Below are positions 1 to 8,941 of a stretch of 64,000 nt of DNA, piece by piece. Below the pieces are notes generated by a model. The model was not told where the DNA came from, ran no database searches, and saw only the letters and a program-made list of their open reading frames with translations. Location of the stretch: NCBI RefSeq assembly GCF_963677075.1, contig NZ_OY781873.1:186001-250000 (forward strand), read 5' to 3'. Numbering within the stretch: the stretch's first letter is position 1; each line of letters begins with the position of its first letter. The position numbers and the translations under genes are program-made. This DNA is from an uncultured Sphaerochaeta sp. (lineage in GTDB: Bacteria; Spirochaetota; Spirochaetia; Sphaerochaetales; Sphaerochaetaceae).

Positions 1-138
1 AAACTTACGTAGGGTTGCCAAGGGAACTCCCGAGCGAACTGACAACCCTTCTTGGGTCAAGTTCATTTGCAATCTGCGCTCTTTCAGGTTCTGTGCAATC
101 TTCTTCTGGGCTATTGATGGACTTATAAGTGCTATCAT
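1..138 (-). CDS. XRE-family helix-turn-helix regulator, N-terminal part (cut by window edge)
   Basis: The 46 visible codons, starting at ATG 138, encode a protein whose middle reads IAQNLKERRLQMNLTQEGL followed by SVRSGVPLATLRKF. This is the first half of a Cro/CI-type (HipB-like) helix-turn-helix: the LTQEGLS and GVPLATLRKF segments fit helices 2 and 3. The rest lies beyond the left edge. Such small regulators often autoregulate a toxin-antitoxin or defence operon, which fits the neighbouring genes, but no partner is visible. There is no Shine-Dalgarno sequence before the ATG, and a good promoter ends right next to it, so the mRNA may be leaderless. Confidence 0.7.
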   Translation of the reverse strand, partial: MIALISPSIAQKKIAQNLKERRLQMNLTQEGLSVRSGVPLATLRKF

Positions 139-145
139 AGTATTA

Positions 146-173
146 ATTATACACTATTTTCAATCTTTTGTAA
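146..173 (-). promoter_or_regulatory. Sigma70-type promoter of the XRE gene
   Basis: On the minus strand there is TTACAA (173-168), a 16-base spacer and a perfect TATAAT (151-146). The expected transcription start falls at or within one or two bases of the A of the start codon at 138. TAGTAT repeats occur three times nearby on the plus strand (around 137, 173 and 192) and could be operator half-sites for the XRE protein; that role is a guess. Confidence 0.5.
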
Positions 174-328
174 TAGTATAATAGTAGTTGTAGTATTATG
201 CAATCAACAGATTGGTAGGAACAAATAAGAAAATATTCTTGATTTCATGAGAGTTATTGGGGATTCTGGGAACGATTACTCATCAATAGCATATATTCGA
301 AATTTCCTACTGTTCTCTGCCACTCATA

Positions 329-2272
329 CTATTCTTCCCTTTCAGCTGCCAACAAGGGACTTTCCTCTTCTTCTCCATACCCAGCTATTCTGGTTTTCAA
401 GAAGTGAGCAAGCTCTGTATTCGTGCAATAGACATAACAGCCTTTCATCCCCCGGCTCATGAGTGTGCGGTAGGTATTGCGGATGATGATGTCGGCTGTT
501 TTCATTGCCTCCTGATCACCCTTCTTGATAGGTCCTTTCAATCCTTTCAGTGATTGGTCGGTTCTTGCTCGCTTGGTGTAATCAGAGATGACATTCCCCT
601 TTTCAAATCGGAGGTCATCCCCTATGATCACCCCGACATAGCTGAATTCAAGTCCTTGGGTGGTATGGATACAGCCAACTTGGTTGATCGACCCTTTGGA
701 AATTGCATAGGTGCCATCACTGCTGAGGTTCCAGTACATGGAAAAGTCATCAATGGTAATATCTGGAACTGAATCTGGATTGTTCTTACTCACCCAATCC
801 CAACAGTACCCTGCTACAATCCTGGCTTTATCATCTTCCCTATTTCTCTCTTCAATAAGCCTACGCAGTTCATTGGGATTTTCCACTACCCGGAAGTCAT
901 AGTCGATACCTTCCAAGGTGGGATTGGCTGTCTCTTCCTGGATTCCCAGTACTCCATCAAGCCATGAAAGATATCCGTCAGAACCATTGCAACGGAACTG
1001 GGAGAGAAGCCTCCCCTCTTGCACCTCTGCATTGAATGCTTTGGCCCAATAGAGAATTTGAGCCCGGTCACCATAATCTTGTGCAGTAACGCGCTGGTCT
1101 TCATCAATAAAGAACACGCTGCACCTGCTTGCGTTGATGATCTCCTTGATCTGATCTTCACCGGTAACCTTCGGTCCCTGTTGGGACCGTTTGTTGAGTC
1201 GGTGGGCTTCATCAACAATGAGGGTGCCGAAGTCATTGGTATCTGCATCAACAAATACCGTAGAACCTTTGAACAAGCTGCTGATATTATTTCTCTTGAA
1301 TGCGCCAGAGCGGAGTTTTGCCTCAAACACCTTACGGGGAGCACTGTTCTTTGTCACGTATGCACACACCTGGTCATCATTGATCAACTGCACAAGAAGG
1401 TTGATGGCAACTACTGTCTTCCCCGTTCCAGGTCCCCCTTGTACAATGAAAACCCGTTTCTTCCCGTCCTCTTTACTTCTGCGAGCAAAGGAGAGCATCT
1501 GCTCATAGACTATCTTTTGTTCGTCTATGAGTATGAACTCCTCTTTCCCTCTCAGCATTGCAGAGAGAGCGTCTTGCAGGCTCTTGGAGGGCCGTATCTC
1601 ACCATTATCGATGTAGTACAAGGTTTGCTTTGCATCCCCTGTATGGATGTACTTCTTGATAAACTCCCTAAGCTTCATTACATCACTACGGTAAAAGACT
1701 GGTGATTCATCAAGAAGGCTCTGAAAGTAGTGCTGTTTCAGTGGGTCATCTTCGGATGGTACATAGTTGTGCAAATACGCACAGCTCTCTAAATGGATAG
1801 GAATCGCATGGACATTTGCGTTGAAATTGGAGATAAGGGAACGGTAGGACCATGCTTGGTATGAGGGATGGTGTACTACTTGTTGTCCATGGGAGAAACG
1901 TGTCTGAACATCGATGATCTCCGCCTCCAGAAGTTGGTCGACATAGGGGACAGGTTCAACCTTACTCCACTGCTTCAGCTCTACGATCACGGCATTGTGT
2001 TTGTTCGCTTTGTCTAATCCCGTAAGGATGAAATCAACTCGTTTATTGGTATTGGGTATTCCAAATTCTATAGCTACACCGGAGGTGTCAGGAATCTCGG
2101 AATCGAGTAACACATTCTGCATGTAGTTCAATGAGTTACGCCAGGACTGTTCTTCACTTGAGCTGACTCTTTTGTGAAGCCTGTTCCACATATTCATTTC
2201 AATCTTCTGGTCGATTGAATTATCCTGGACGTCAGATAAGAATTGCTGCTTATCCCCTTCGTATACGAGCAT
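329..2272 (-). CDS. DUF2075 family ATPase/helicase with N-terminal nuclease-like region
   Basis: A 647-residue protein of the DUF2075 (Schlafen group 3-like) family. The ATPase has a clear Walker A (GGPGTGKT, near residue 280) and Walker B (LIVDEAHRL), with further superfamily 1 helicase motifs downstream (SQFRC, IHTTQGLEFSYVGVIIG). The first 110 residues contain E69, D80 and an E98-x-K100 pair, in VDFIL and VELKQW, which fits a PD-(D/E)XK nuclease core. Proteins of this type are found in defence islands and probably act on nucleic acid. ATG 2272 is preferred over GTG 2275 because GGAGGG sits only 1 base before the GTG but about 4-6 before the ATG. It is intact. Confidence 0.8.
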   Translation of the reverse strand: MLVYEGDKQQFLSDVQDNSIDQKIEMNMWNRLHKRVSSSEEQSWRNSLNYMQNVLLDSEIPDTSGVAIEFGIPNTNKRVDFILTGLDKANKHNAVIVELKQWSKVEPVPYVDQLLEAEIIDVQTRFSHGQQVVHHPSYQAWSYRSLISNFNANVHAIPIHLESCAYLHNYVPSEDDPLKQHYFQSLLDESPVFYRSDVMKLREFIKKYIHTGDAKQTLYYIDNGEIRPSKSLQDALSAMLRGKEEFILIDEQKIVYEQMLSFARRSKEDGKKRVFIVQGGPGTGKTVVAINLLVQLINDDQVCAYVTKNSAPRKVFEAKLRSGAFKRNNISSLFKGSTVFVDADTNDFGTLIVDEAHRLNKRSQQGPKVTGEDQIKEIINASRCSVFFIDEDQRVTAQDYGDRAQILYWAKAFNAEVQEGRLLSQFRCNGSDGYLSWLDGVLGIQEETANPTLEGIDYDFRVVENPNELRRLIEERNREDDKARIVAGYCWDWVSKNNPDSVPDITIDDFSMYWNLSSDGTYAISKGSINQVGCIHTTQGLEFSYVGVIIGDDLRFEKGNVISDYTKRARTDQSLKGLKGPIKKGDQEAMKTADIIIRNTYRTLMSRGMKGCYVYCTNTELAHFLKTRIAGYGEEEESPLLAAEREE

Positions 2273-2333
2273 CACACCCTCCGTGGCATCTACTTAGTGT
2301 ACCACACTCCAAGAATTGTCGCGTTAGGAGTTA

Positions 2334-2870
2334 CTAGAGCTCAGTGTACTTCTTTGCTGATCCATACGCTTTCTTCACATCATACTTCTCTGCATTCTTA
2401 CGCAGCTTCCTCTCGATAATTGTAGGGATATCAACCCCAATGGAATCGGCAAATAGTACGGAGTAGATAAGGATATCTGCAAGCTCCTCTTCCATCTGCT
2501 TCTGCTTCTTCTTAGCATGCACATCCTCACCAGACCACTGGAAGCATTCTAGTAATTCAGAGGATTCTAGGCTGAGAGAAATCGCCAGGTCCTTGGGAGA
2601 GTGGAATTGCTTCCAGTTACGTGCATCCCGAAAGGCAAGGATATCGGCAATGGGGAGAGGTCTTTCACAAAAAATGCTACCCTTCCCTTCTTCAAGATAA
2701 GGGAGGGAAACCCCGAAGGTAGTACAAAGAAGTTCCAGTAATTCAGAAGAAGGAGCTTCAATTCCTCTCTGGTATGACTCTTCTTCCAATCCAAGTTTCT
2801 CAGCCATCTGAGCATCATCCAAGTGAAGTAGGTTCTGAATATGGTGTATGCGTTCCTGTAGTGTTTTCAT
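2334..2870 (-). CDS. HTH domain fused to MazG-like nucleotide pyrophosphohydrolase
   Basis: This 178-residue protein has two parts. Residues 1-60 look like a small helix-turn-helix (DDAQMAEKLGLEEESYQRGI), and residues 80-178 are an all-alpha MazG/RS21-C6-type nucleotide pyrophosphohydrolase with the metal-binding E-x-x-E and E-x-x-D pairs (ELLECFQW and EEELADILIYSVLFADSIG). The family hydrolyses (d)NTPs to monophosphates, for house-cleaning or to starve phage. ATG 2870 follows AAGGAC at good spacing; longer readings upstream lack a ribosome site. It lies just upstream of the DUF2075 gene in the same direction, with 61 bases between, so the two may be cotranscribed. Confidence 0.75.
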   Translation of the reverse strand: MKTLQERIHHIQNLLHLDDAQMAEKLGLEEESYQRGIEAPSSELLELLCTTFGVSLPYLEEGKGSIFCERPLPIADILAFRDARNWKQFHSPKDLAISLSLESSELLECFQWSGEDVHAKKKQKQMEEELADILIYSVLFADSIGVDIPTIIERKLRKNAEKYDVKKAYGSAKKYTEL

Positions 2871-3023
2871 TGGTTTGTCCTTCTGGGAATAGTAGCATGG
2901 AATGGGAGTGCTTTGGAAAGCAAAGATACATAAAGACCGGCCTTGCATGCGTAGTATCCTAGTTCTTATAAACTCCAATTGTGCATCGAATGATAATGTG
3001 GTACAAAAACATAAGGTGATTGT

Positions 3024-4001
3024 ATGCTAAATAGGAGAAAAGTTCTTATATGGTTAGTTCAAAGACATAAGGAACCTATTTCGCTGATTAGACTCCAAAA
3101 ACTGATGTTTCTTTTTGTGAAAGAGTCAAAAAATGACTATTACCACTTTATTCCAAATTCATACGGATGTTATTCAATCAGCCTTCATGATGATCAGATA
3201 GCACTTCAACAAAAACATATCATCATTGAAAAAAAGGGAAAATCGCCGTTTTCTTCATATGTAACCATTGATGAAAAACAAGCAGACTTGTGCAATATCA
3301 AATTAAAGAAAGATGATGAAGTTGCACTAGAAATGACACTAAGAGAGAATGAGCACCTTAGTGATAATGAATTGATCACGAAGGTCTACAAAGGATTCCC
3401 TTTTTATAGCATTCGCAGTGCTCTGCTTGATAATTTTCGTACAGACCCAGTATTTCTTGAAAAACTGGATCAAATAAGAAATAAGATAGAGAGTTCACCA
3501 AGAGCTCTCCTTACCATTGGGTATGAGGGGTTGTCCATAGATCGTTTTATACAGTTGCTTATACTTCAGAATGTAAAATATTTAGTCGATGTAAGAAAGA
3601 ACCCCTTCTCGATGAGGCCCGAGTATAGGAAAGCGAGATTACTGACTGCATTACAGGAAGCTGGTATCAGCTATCTGCATATACCCGAGGCTGGAATTTC
3701 TTCTACATTAAGAAAAGAATTTCCTCCTTCTGAGCAAAAAGCGCAACTATTTGAACTGTATTCCAAACATACACTACCTCAGTGTGAAGAGCACGCTGAA
3801 GCAATAGCGGGACTTATAGCTAAAGTAAATGTAGCCCTAATGTGTTATGAAAAAAATCCTAGAGACTGCCATAGACAGTTGTTTGCAGAGTATTGCAGGA
3901 AAAAACAACCATCTATCCCGAGGATAATTCATATCAGAGGAGATGCATTTGAAGAAGAAACTATTCATCACAGTCCTGACATACCCGACCCCCTCCCATA
4001 A
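3024..4001 (+). CDS. DUF488 domain protein with an extra N-terminal domain
   Basis: A 325-residue protein. The C-terminal part (from about residue 160) is a DUF488 domain: LTIGYEGLSIDRFI, the DVRKNPFSM segment and the closing CYEKNPRDCHRQL with its Cys and His residues. The first 140 residues are a separate domain (RLQKLMFLFVKES, then a Tyr-rich stretch) that resembles SocA/DUF4065-like proteins, but I am not sure of that. The activity of DUF488 is unknown; it is recurrent in mobile and defence contexts. The gene is clearly more AT-rich than its surroundings and overlaps the next gene by about 55 bases, so the two were probably acquired and are translated together. AAGGTG precedes the ATG. 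Confidence 0.7.
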   Translation: MLNRRKVLIWLVQRHKEPISLIRLQKLMFLFVKESKNDYYHFIPNSYGCYSISLHDDQIALQQKHIIIEKKGKSPFSSYVTIDEKQADLCNIKLKKDDEVALEMTLRENEHLSDNELITKVYKGFPFYSIRSALLDNFRTDPVFLEKLDQIRNKIESSPRALLTIGYEGLSIDRFIQLLILQNVKYLVDVRKNPFSMRPEYRKARLLTALQEAGISYLHIPEAGISSTLRKEFPPSEQKAQLFELYSKHTLPQCEEHAEAIAGLIAKVNVALMCYEKNPRDCHRQLFAEYCRKKQPSIPRIIHIRGDAFEEETIHHSPDIPDPLP

Positions 4002-4779
4002 ATATATTGAGACTGTATGTACAGCAGGATTAACAGAATCTGGAGATTGGATTCGTATCTATCCCATAAGGCTTAGAATGCTTAATACAAAAATTCAGAA
4101 ATATGGTTGGTATATCCTCGATATTGAACCGAGAGACAGGAATAGGGACAATCGAAAAGAATCCTATTATTGCATTAGCCCGCCGGGAGAATGTATAAAG
4201 CATATTGGTCCAGGCAACGATTGGAGAGAACGAAAAGAAATATGCCTTAAGAATGTCTTCTATAATTTTACTAGTTTGGCATTCGCCTCAGACACTAAAC
4301 GGAAAGATTTCATATCGCTTGCAACATTCAAGCCTAAAGAACTTGTTGATTTTATTGCAGAACCAAAAAATTGCGAGAAGGAAGAAAGCAAAAAAGAAGA
4401 AATCCTAAACAACCTCAGAATGCAGGGTGATCTAATCAATCAGGATATTCCTGAATATTGGAAGATGGCCCAATCAATTCCATTTACCTTCTATTATACT
4501 TTCAAAGATGACTCGGGGGCTATTTACAAATTAATGATTGAAGATTGGGAACTAATGATGCTTTACCGCAATTGCATCAAACATGGAAAGGAAAAGGCTT
4601 TACATGATATCAAAAAGAAATATCTTGAAGATTTCAGAAAGAGGGATATCTATTTCTTTCTCGGAACTCGTAGAGAAGCACATATGCGTAGATGGAGCAA
4701 TCCATTTTCTATAGTTGGTGTGTTTTATCCTCCCTTAGAAATTCAACCAGAATTTGATTTCTCTACTCCCACCATATAG
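3943..4779 (+). CDS. Conserved-looking protein of unknown function paired with DUF488
   Basis: I do not recognise a named family for this protein of about 277 residues. It opens with a hydrophobic strand and a CTAGL...GDWIRIYPI motif followed by W/D/R-rich segments (YILDIEPRDRNRDNRKES), and ends with an FFLGTRREAHMRRWSNPF segment, which suggests a nucleic-acid or nucleotide-binding alpha/beta protein. The start may be ATG 3943 or TTG 3949; the upstream GAGGAG fits the TTG better. It overlaps the end of the DUF488 gene in another frame and shares its AT-rich composition, so the pair is probably one functional unit. Confidence 0.55.
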   Translation: MHLKKKLFITVLTYPTPSHKYIETVCTAGLTESGDWIRIYPIRLRMLNTKIQKYGWYILDIEPRDRNRDNRKESYYCISPPGECIKHIGPGNDWRERKEICLKNVFYNFTSLAFASDTKRKDFISLATFKPKELVDFIAEPKNCEKEESKKEEILNNLRMQGDLINQDIPEYWKMAQSIPFTFYYTFKDDSGAIYKLMIEDWELMMLYRNCIKHGKEKALHDIKKKYLEDFRKRDIYFFLGTRREAHMRRWSNPFSIVGVFYPPLEIQPEFDFSTPTI

Positions 4780-4920
4780 TCCGGGAATATTCTCTGAGAT
4801 TTAGTGTTTTGGATATTTGGCTGTTTATGGAGTTTTATAATCATCCCAAAAAACTTTGTTCTAGGACCACAGCGAATTATAAACATTGACGTACACCAAA
4901 CACAGGCGTATCCTGGGCTC

Positions 4921-5850
4921 ATGGCAGTGCAGCTCTCAAACCGAATTTCCCAGAAATTGATTACCCACCTGGCAATCGGAAGTCATTATGTGCTCCAAGA
5001 CATTGCTGATCTGATGGAAATGAACATTGCTGCTGCAATGCGTAAGGGAGTCCTTTCAAGAACTGGGGAGAATGCAATTGTATTGCTGATCAACTTGAAG
5101 AAAGAGAGCTATGCAACCCCGTATGTTGACCATATCGACAACGATGTCCTCTACTGGGAGGGACAGCTTAAACAACGGTTTGTCGAGAATCGGATGAATA
5201 GCGGAGAATACGAAATATTCGTATTCGTCAGGGATCGGGTAAAGACTCCCTACACCTACTACGGTCGTGCTATTCCTATCGCAAGTCAGTACTATGCCCC
5301 GGGCAAACCTTGTAAAACAAAGTTTAGCCTGTATGAATACGCCTCAGCTTTCAATCACCAAGAAAAGGAAGAATCATTAGATCAGGAACATCCTTATGGC
5401 ATTGATCAGGGAGTTATTCCTACCACACGCATCGGAACAACCATCCAGAGAACAGTGCAGCATACCTATCGCAAACAAGCACTTGAACTCTGGAATAACA
5501 GTTGTGCTGTACTAGGAGTAGAAAAACCAAAGATCTTGGTAGCAAGTCATATCAAACCATGGAGAGTTGCAGATGACCATGAGCGAATTGACCCCAAAAA
5601 TGCCCTCATACTCTCACCGCTTTACGACAAACTCTTCGACTTGGGAATGATTTCATTCGATCCCTCCAGTGGATCCATACAACTCTCAGGTCAACTTGAT
5701 GACAATGATTATGACCGCCTCGGCATTGATGACTCAAAGCACCTAAGCATGATTCCTGAAGGAACTGAGAAATATCTAAGCTATCATAACAAATATGTGT
5801 ATAACTTCGCTCCACTCTTGGAAACAGAGATTGAAATGCTTACCTATTAG
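4921..5850 (+). CDS. HNH endonuclease with DUF3427-like N-terminal module
   Basis: The 309-residue protein has an N-terminal module ending in DVLYWEGQLKQRF and EYEIFVFVRDRV..YTYYGRA, which matches the beta-rich DUF3427-type module seen at the C-terminus of some restriction helicases. This is followed by an HNH nuclease domain: NSCAVLGVEKPKILVASHIKP with the catalytic His, then the Asn in KNALILSPLYDKLFD. Such fusions are read as modification-dependent or phage-restriction nucleases. ATG 4921 is chosen because the N-terminal homology begins there; a GTG at 4804 would add 39 residues without a ribosome site. It follows the DUF488 pair by about 140 bases on the same strand. Confidence 0.65.
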   Translation: MAVQLSNRISQKLITHLAIGSHYVLQDIADLMEMNIAAAMRKGVLSRTGENAIVLLINLKKESYATPYVDHIDNDVLYWEGQLKQRFVENRMNSGEYEIFVFVRDRVKTPYTYYGRAIPIASQYYAPGKPCKTKFSLYEYASAFNHQEKEESLDQEHPYGIDQGVIPTTRIGTTIQRTVQHTYRKQALELWNNSCAVLGVEKPKILVASHIKPWRVADDHERIDPKNALILSPLYDKLFDLGMISFDPSSGSIQLSGQLDDNDYDRLGIDDSKHLSMIPEGTEKYLSYHNKYVYNFAPLLETEIEMLTY

Positions 5851-5910
5851 ATCCTTTCCCTTGCCTTCTCACCATATCCTACCTATACTATGGACATTAG
5901 GAGGACATCC

Positions 5911-6390
5911 ATGGACCTATTTGAAGTAGCAATTAAACTGGAACAGGAAGGTATTCAGTTCTATACTGACCTTGCAAAAAAGGCACCAGACGAAGGTTTT
6001 GCAAACATCTTCAAGATGCTCGCTGATGACGAAAAGAAACATGAAAGTTATTTCCGTGCCCTACAGAAGAAGAGTGCACCAGTAGCAGTTAATACCACGG
6101 TAATAGAAGCAGCAAAGAAAGTCTTCAAGGCATTCGACCCAGATTCATTTCCCTCTGCAACTGATCAGATTCCTGCCTATGAAGAAGCTCTGGCTGTAGA
6201 GAAGAAGAGCATAGAGTTCTACAAGGAACAACTTCCACAGGTAACAGATGAAGAAGCCAAGAAAGCTCTCTCGCTTATCCTCTCAGAAGAGAAACGTCAC
6301 TATGAAGTACTCAAGGAGATGCTTAAGCTTATTACCCGCCCTCATCGTTGGGTAGAGGACGCTGAGTTTGGCGTACGTGAAGACTACTAA
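5911..6390 (+). CDS. Rubrerythrin/ferritin-like diiron protein
   Basis: A 159-residue four-helix ferritin-like protein. It carries paired E-x-x-H type iron ligands typical of rubrerythrin-like proteins: LEQEGIQFY, ADDEKKHESYF, VEKKSIEFY and SEEKRHYEVL. There is no C-terminal rubredoxin domain (no paired CxxC), so this is the short form. It likely helps remove peroxide or store iron in an oxygen-sensitive cell. AGGAGG lies 6 bases before ATG 5911. Its last four bases overlap the end of the converging signalling gene. Confidence 0.8.
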   Translation: MDLFEVAIKLEQEGIQFYTDLAKKAPDEGFANIFKMLADDEKKHESYFRALQKKSAPVAVNTTVIEAAKKVFKAFDPDSFPSATDQIPAYEEALAVEKKSIEFYKEQLPQVTDEEAKKALSLILSEEKRHYEVLKEMLKLITRPHRWVEDAEFGVREDY

Positions 6391-8810
6391 GTACGATTCG
6401 TTTGCTTGAGTAATACCAACGCATCAGAAATGTCCAGGGGTTTACTGAAAAGGAACCCCTGGATTTTATCGCATTGATACTTCTTCAAGTAGTTATACTG
6501 ATTCTCAAACTCAACACCCTCGGCGATAACTGTATGCCCTAGCTTATGGGCAAGTGATATAATTTCAGCTGTAATAGCTTCCTTCTCTTGAAGCACTTCA
6601 AGCTTGTCTATAAACGCTTTATCTATCTTCAGACAATTCACATTCAGCTCACGCTCTCGTGATAACGTTGAATAACCCGTGCCAAAATCATCGATTGCAA
6701 TCGACATTCCCCGCTGCTGGAGAAGAAAGAACAAATCATTTACATCCTGGAACTTGGAAATAAACACTGACTCAGTCACTTCCAAAGTAATATTCTCAGT
6801 ATCTACTCTATGGTGTTCAACAGCCTTCATCAGGGAAGGCAAAAAGTCCTTATTCATCAACTGAATCGCAGAAATATTGATCGAAACACCCACATTTGAA
6901 AAACCCTCTTTCTCTATCAGAGACAGGAATTTCAATGCCTTGTCTATAATGATCTTGCCAAGGGGGACAATAAGCTTGGCCTTCTCTGCAATCTCAATGA
7001 ACTCAGTAGGAGAGACGCTACCCAAACAGGGACTCTTCATCCTGGAGAGAGCCTCAAAGCCAGAAATTGTCTGAGCCTTCACATCCCAAATCGGCTGGAA
7101 CTGAAGGGAGAGGGAGGAAGAGACTGGATTCTTGATCAGCTCAGCGAGTTCTCTCTCGATGGTTGTACGCCTTCTCATTGCCTGCTGCATCGTCTCATCA
7201 AAAACACAAACCTCATGACCCGTATCAAAATCAGACAACGCTTGTTCGGAGGCAATGAGAAGATTGGTTAGGCTCTCCTCAATAGGAACATCAGAAAGCT
7301 CTATCAACCCAATACCCCAACCTACCCGTTCCTCTTTCAGCAAGGAAGCAACCTTCTTGGAGACCATCCTTCCAAAAGAAAGCAACGCAGCAAAATCAAC
7401 AGGGGCTTTGATGAAGAATATCATCTGATACTCATAGGAACTGAACAACACATGCTCTGAATCACTGAGTGCCTGGAGTTTCATTGCTACTTGCTTCACC
7501 AGATTCCTGCTATAGAGAAACCCATGGGCTACACTCAATGCATGAACCGCAGTCAAGTTGACTGCAAGTAATGCATTTCCTCGCTTCTTCTGTTCTTCCT
7601 CCAAAAAAGAGACCAAGAACCTTCTGTTGGGAAGATCAGTCCACTCATCATGGTTATGGTAATAGTTGAGGACGAGTTCTTGTCTTTTTCTCTCAGAGAT
7701 ATCAAAAAGCATACCCTCAATTGCGACAAACGCCCCCTGATCATCCTGAATCCCTCGCCCGGTGTCAAATACCCATCTCTTATCCCCATCCTTGGTAATA
7801 ATCTCATACTCTTGAATAAAGGGAGTCTCTCCATTAATAATCGATTCCCATTCCTCTCGTACGTTATCACGATGGATAGGAGCAATCATTTCATTGAAGG
7901 AAATAGCCTTGTTTCCTACCAGTTCTTCAGGTAAGTAGCCAGTTAGCTCCTTACACCCGGATGAGACAAACTGCATGGTCCAGTATTCATCAAATGAACA
8001 CCGGTAGGCCATTCCCGGCAATTGGGAGAAGTATGAATGGATGATTCGCTCCCTCTCCCGTAGTGAAGCCTCGAGCTCTTTCTGTTCAGTAATATCCTTG
8101 ATAATCCCAAGATAGTCTTCAGCTTCGGGTTGGTTTGCATATAGCCTTGAAACAGTCATGTTCACCCAAACCAGAGACCCATCAGGCTTGATGAACCGTT
8201 TCTCAATTTCATAGCTGGAGATCTCATGGTTGGAAAATAGTGCATACTTGACCAACTCCTTCTCCAGATCTTCAGGATGGGTAATTTCTCTCCAATCAAC
8301 GGTCATGAGTTCTTCCTTGGAACGTCCCATGATATCCAGAAGAATTGCATTGGCCTTGACCATTTCCATATGAGCTGCATCAGGACCGCTATATACGGCT
8401 ATGCCTATAGGAGCCTGCCAGAGCAGGCTGTCAAACAAGACATCCCCCACTTGCCGTCTAGCTCCCATTACTGCATCAGATAGCAATTCCACCCGCCGTT
8501 TCAACAACTGGGGAGAGTAAGGCCTACGGATACAGTCAGAAGCCCCCAGGGCAAGAGCTTTGTTTTCCTGCTCTGTATCGTCGTTGGTGATAACGATACT
8601 ATGGATTGGATAATGAGCAAGTGGTTGCAATAGAGAGACACTGGTAATGAAATCAAGGAGAGCAATTCGAATTGAGGGGTGTTTTTCTACACATGTAACC
8701 GCTTCTGCCTCAGTAGAGACAAACCAAAGTTCAGCTGAGTTAAGACTCCTTTTAATTGTTGCAGTTTCTTCTTCAGAAACACCAACAACCAACACACCAA
8801 CCTGCACCAT
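6387..8810 (-). CDS. Cyclic-di-GMP signalling protein: receiver-like, two PAS, degenerate GGDEF, EAL
   Basis: An 807-residue cytoplasmic multidomain protein. Order: receiver-like domain (about 1-115, acceptor-like Asp in IALLDF, conserved Lys replaced in CIRRPY), PAS (about 130-250), PAS (about 265-385, each ending in a DIxE(Q/R)K linker), a degenerate GGDEF (about 390-545, keeps DEWTDLPNRRF but the active loop reads SSYEYQ), and an EAL domain (about 550-805). The EAL domain keeps FEALSR, LEVTES, IDDFGTGYS, LKIDKAFI and AEGVE, so it should be an active c-di-GMP phosphodiesterase. ATG 8810 follows GGAG at 5 bases. Confidence 0.85.
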   Translation of the reverse strand: MVQVGVLVVGVSEEETATIKRSLNSAELWFVSTEAEAVTCVEKHPSIRIALLDFITSVSLLQPLAHYPIHSIVITNDDTEQENKALALGASDCIRRPYSPQLLKRRVELLSDAVMGARRQVGDVLFDSLLWQAPIGIAVYSGPDAAHMEMVKANAILLDIMGRSKEELMTVDWREITHPEDLEKELVKYALFSNHEISSYEIEKRFIKPDGSLVWVNMTVSRLYANQPEAEDYLGIIKDITEQKELEASLRERERIIHSYFSQLPGMAYRCSFDEYWTMQFVSSGCKELTGYLPEELVGNKAISFNEMIAPIHRDNVREEWESIINGETPFIQEYEIITKDGDKRWVFDTGRGIQDDQGAFVAIEGMLFDISERKRQELVLNYYHNHDEWTDLPNRRFLVSFLEEEQKKRGNALLAVNLTAVHALSVAHGFLYSRNLVKQVAMKLQALSDSEHVLFSSYEYQMIFFIKAPVDFAALLSFGRMVSKKVASLLKEERVGWGIGLIELSDVPIEESLTNLLIASEQALSDFDTGHEVCVFDETMQQAMRRRTTIERELAELIKNPVSSSLSLQFQPIWDVKAQTISGFEALSRMKSPCLGSVSPTEFIEIAEKAKLIVPLGKIIIDKALKFLSLIEKEGFSNVGVSINISAIQLMNKDFLPSLMKAVEHHRVDTENITLEVTESVFISKFQDVNDLFFLLQQRGMSIAIDDFGTGYSTLSRERELNVNCLKIDKAFIDKLEVLQEKEAITAEIISLAHKLGHTVIAEGVEFENQYNYLKKYQCDKIQGFLFSKPLDISDALVLLKQTNRT

Positions 8811-8941
8811 CACGCTCCTGCATACAACATACATAGCCATGTACTATTCAACTATTTTGCAGTTAGTATACAGGAGCAATAATACTCATACAATGTGAAA
8901 AATAAAACAAATTCCGACTATTCCGATATTCTTATCCCGGG

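Noticed and set aside
1019..1705. 228-codon frame antisense to the DUF2075 gene
   Set aside because: The opposite strand carries helicase motifs; this frame has none.
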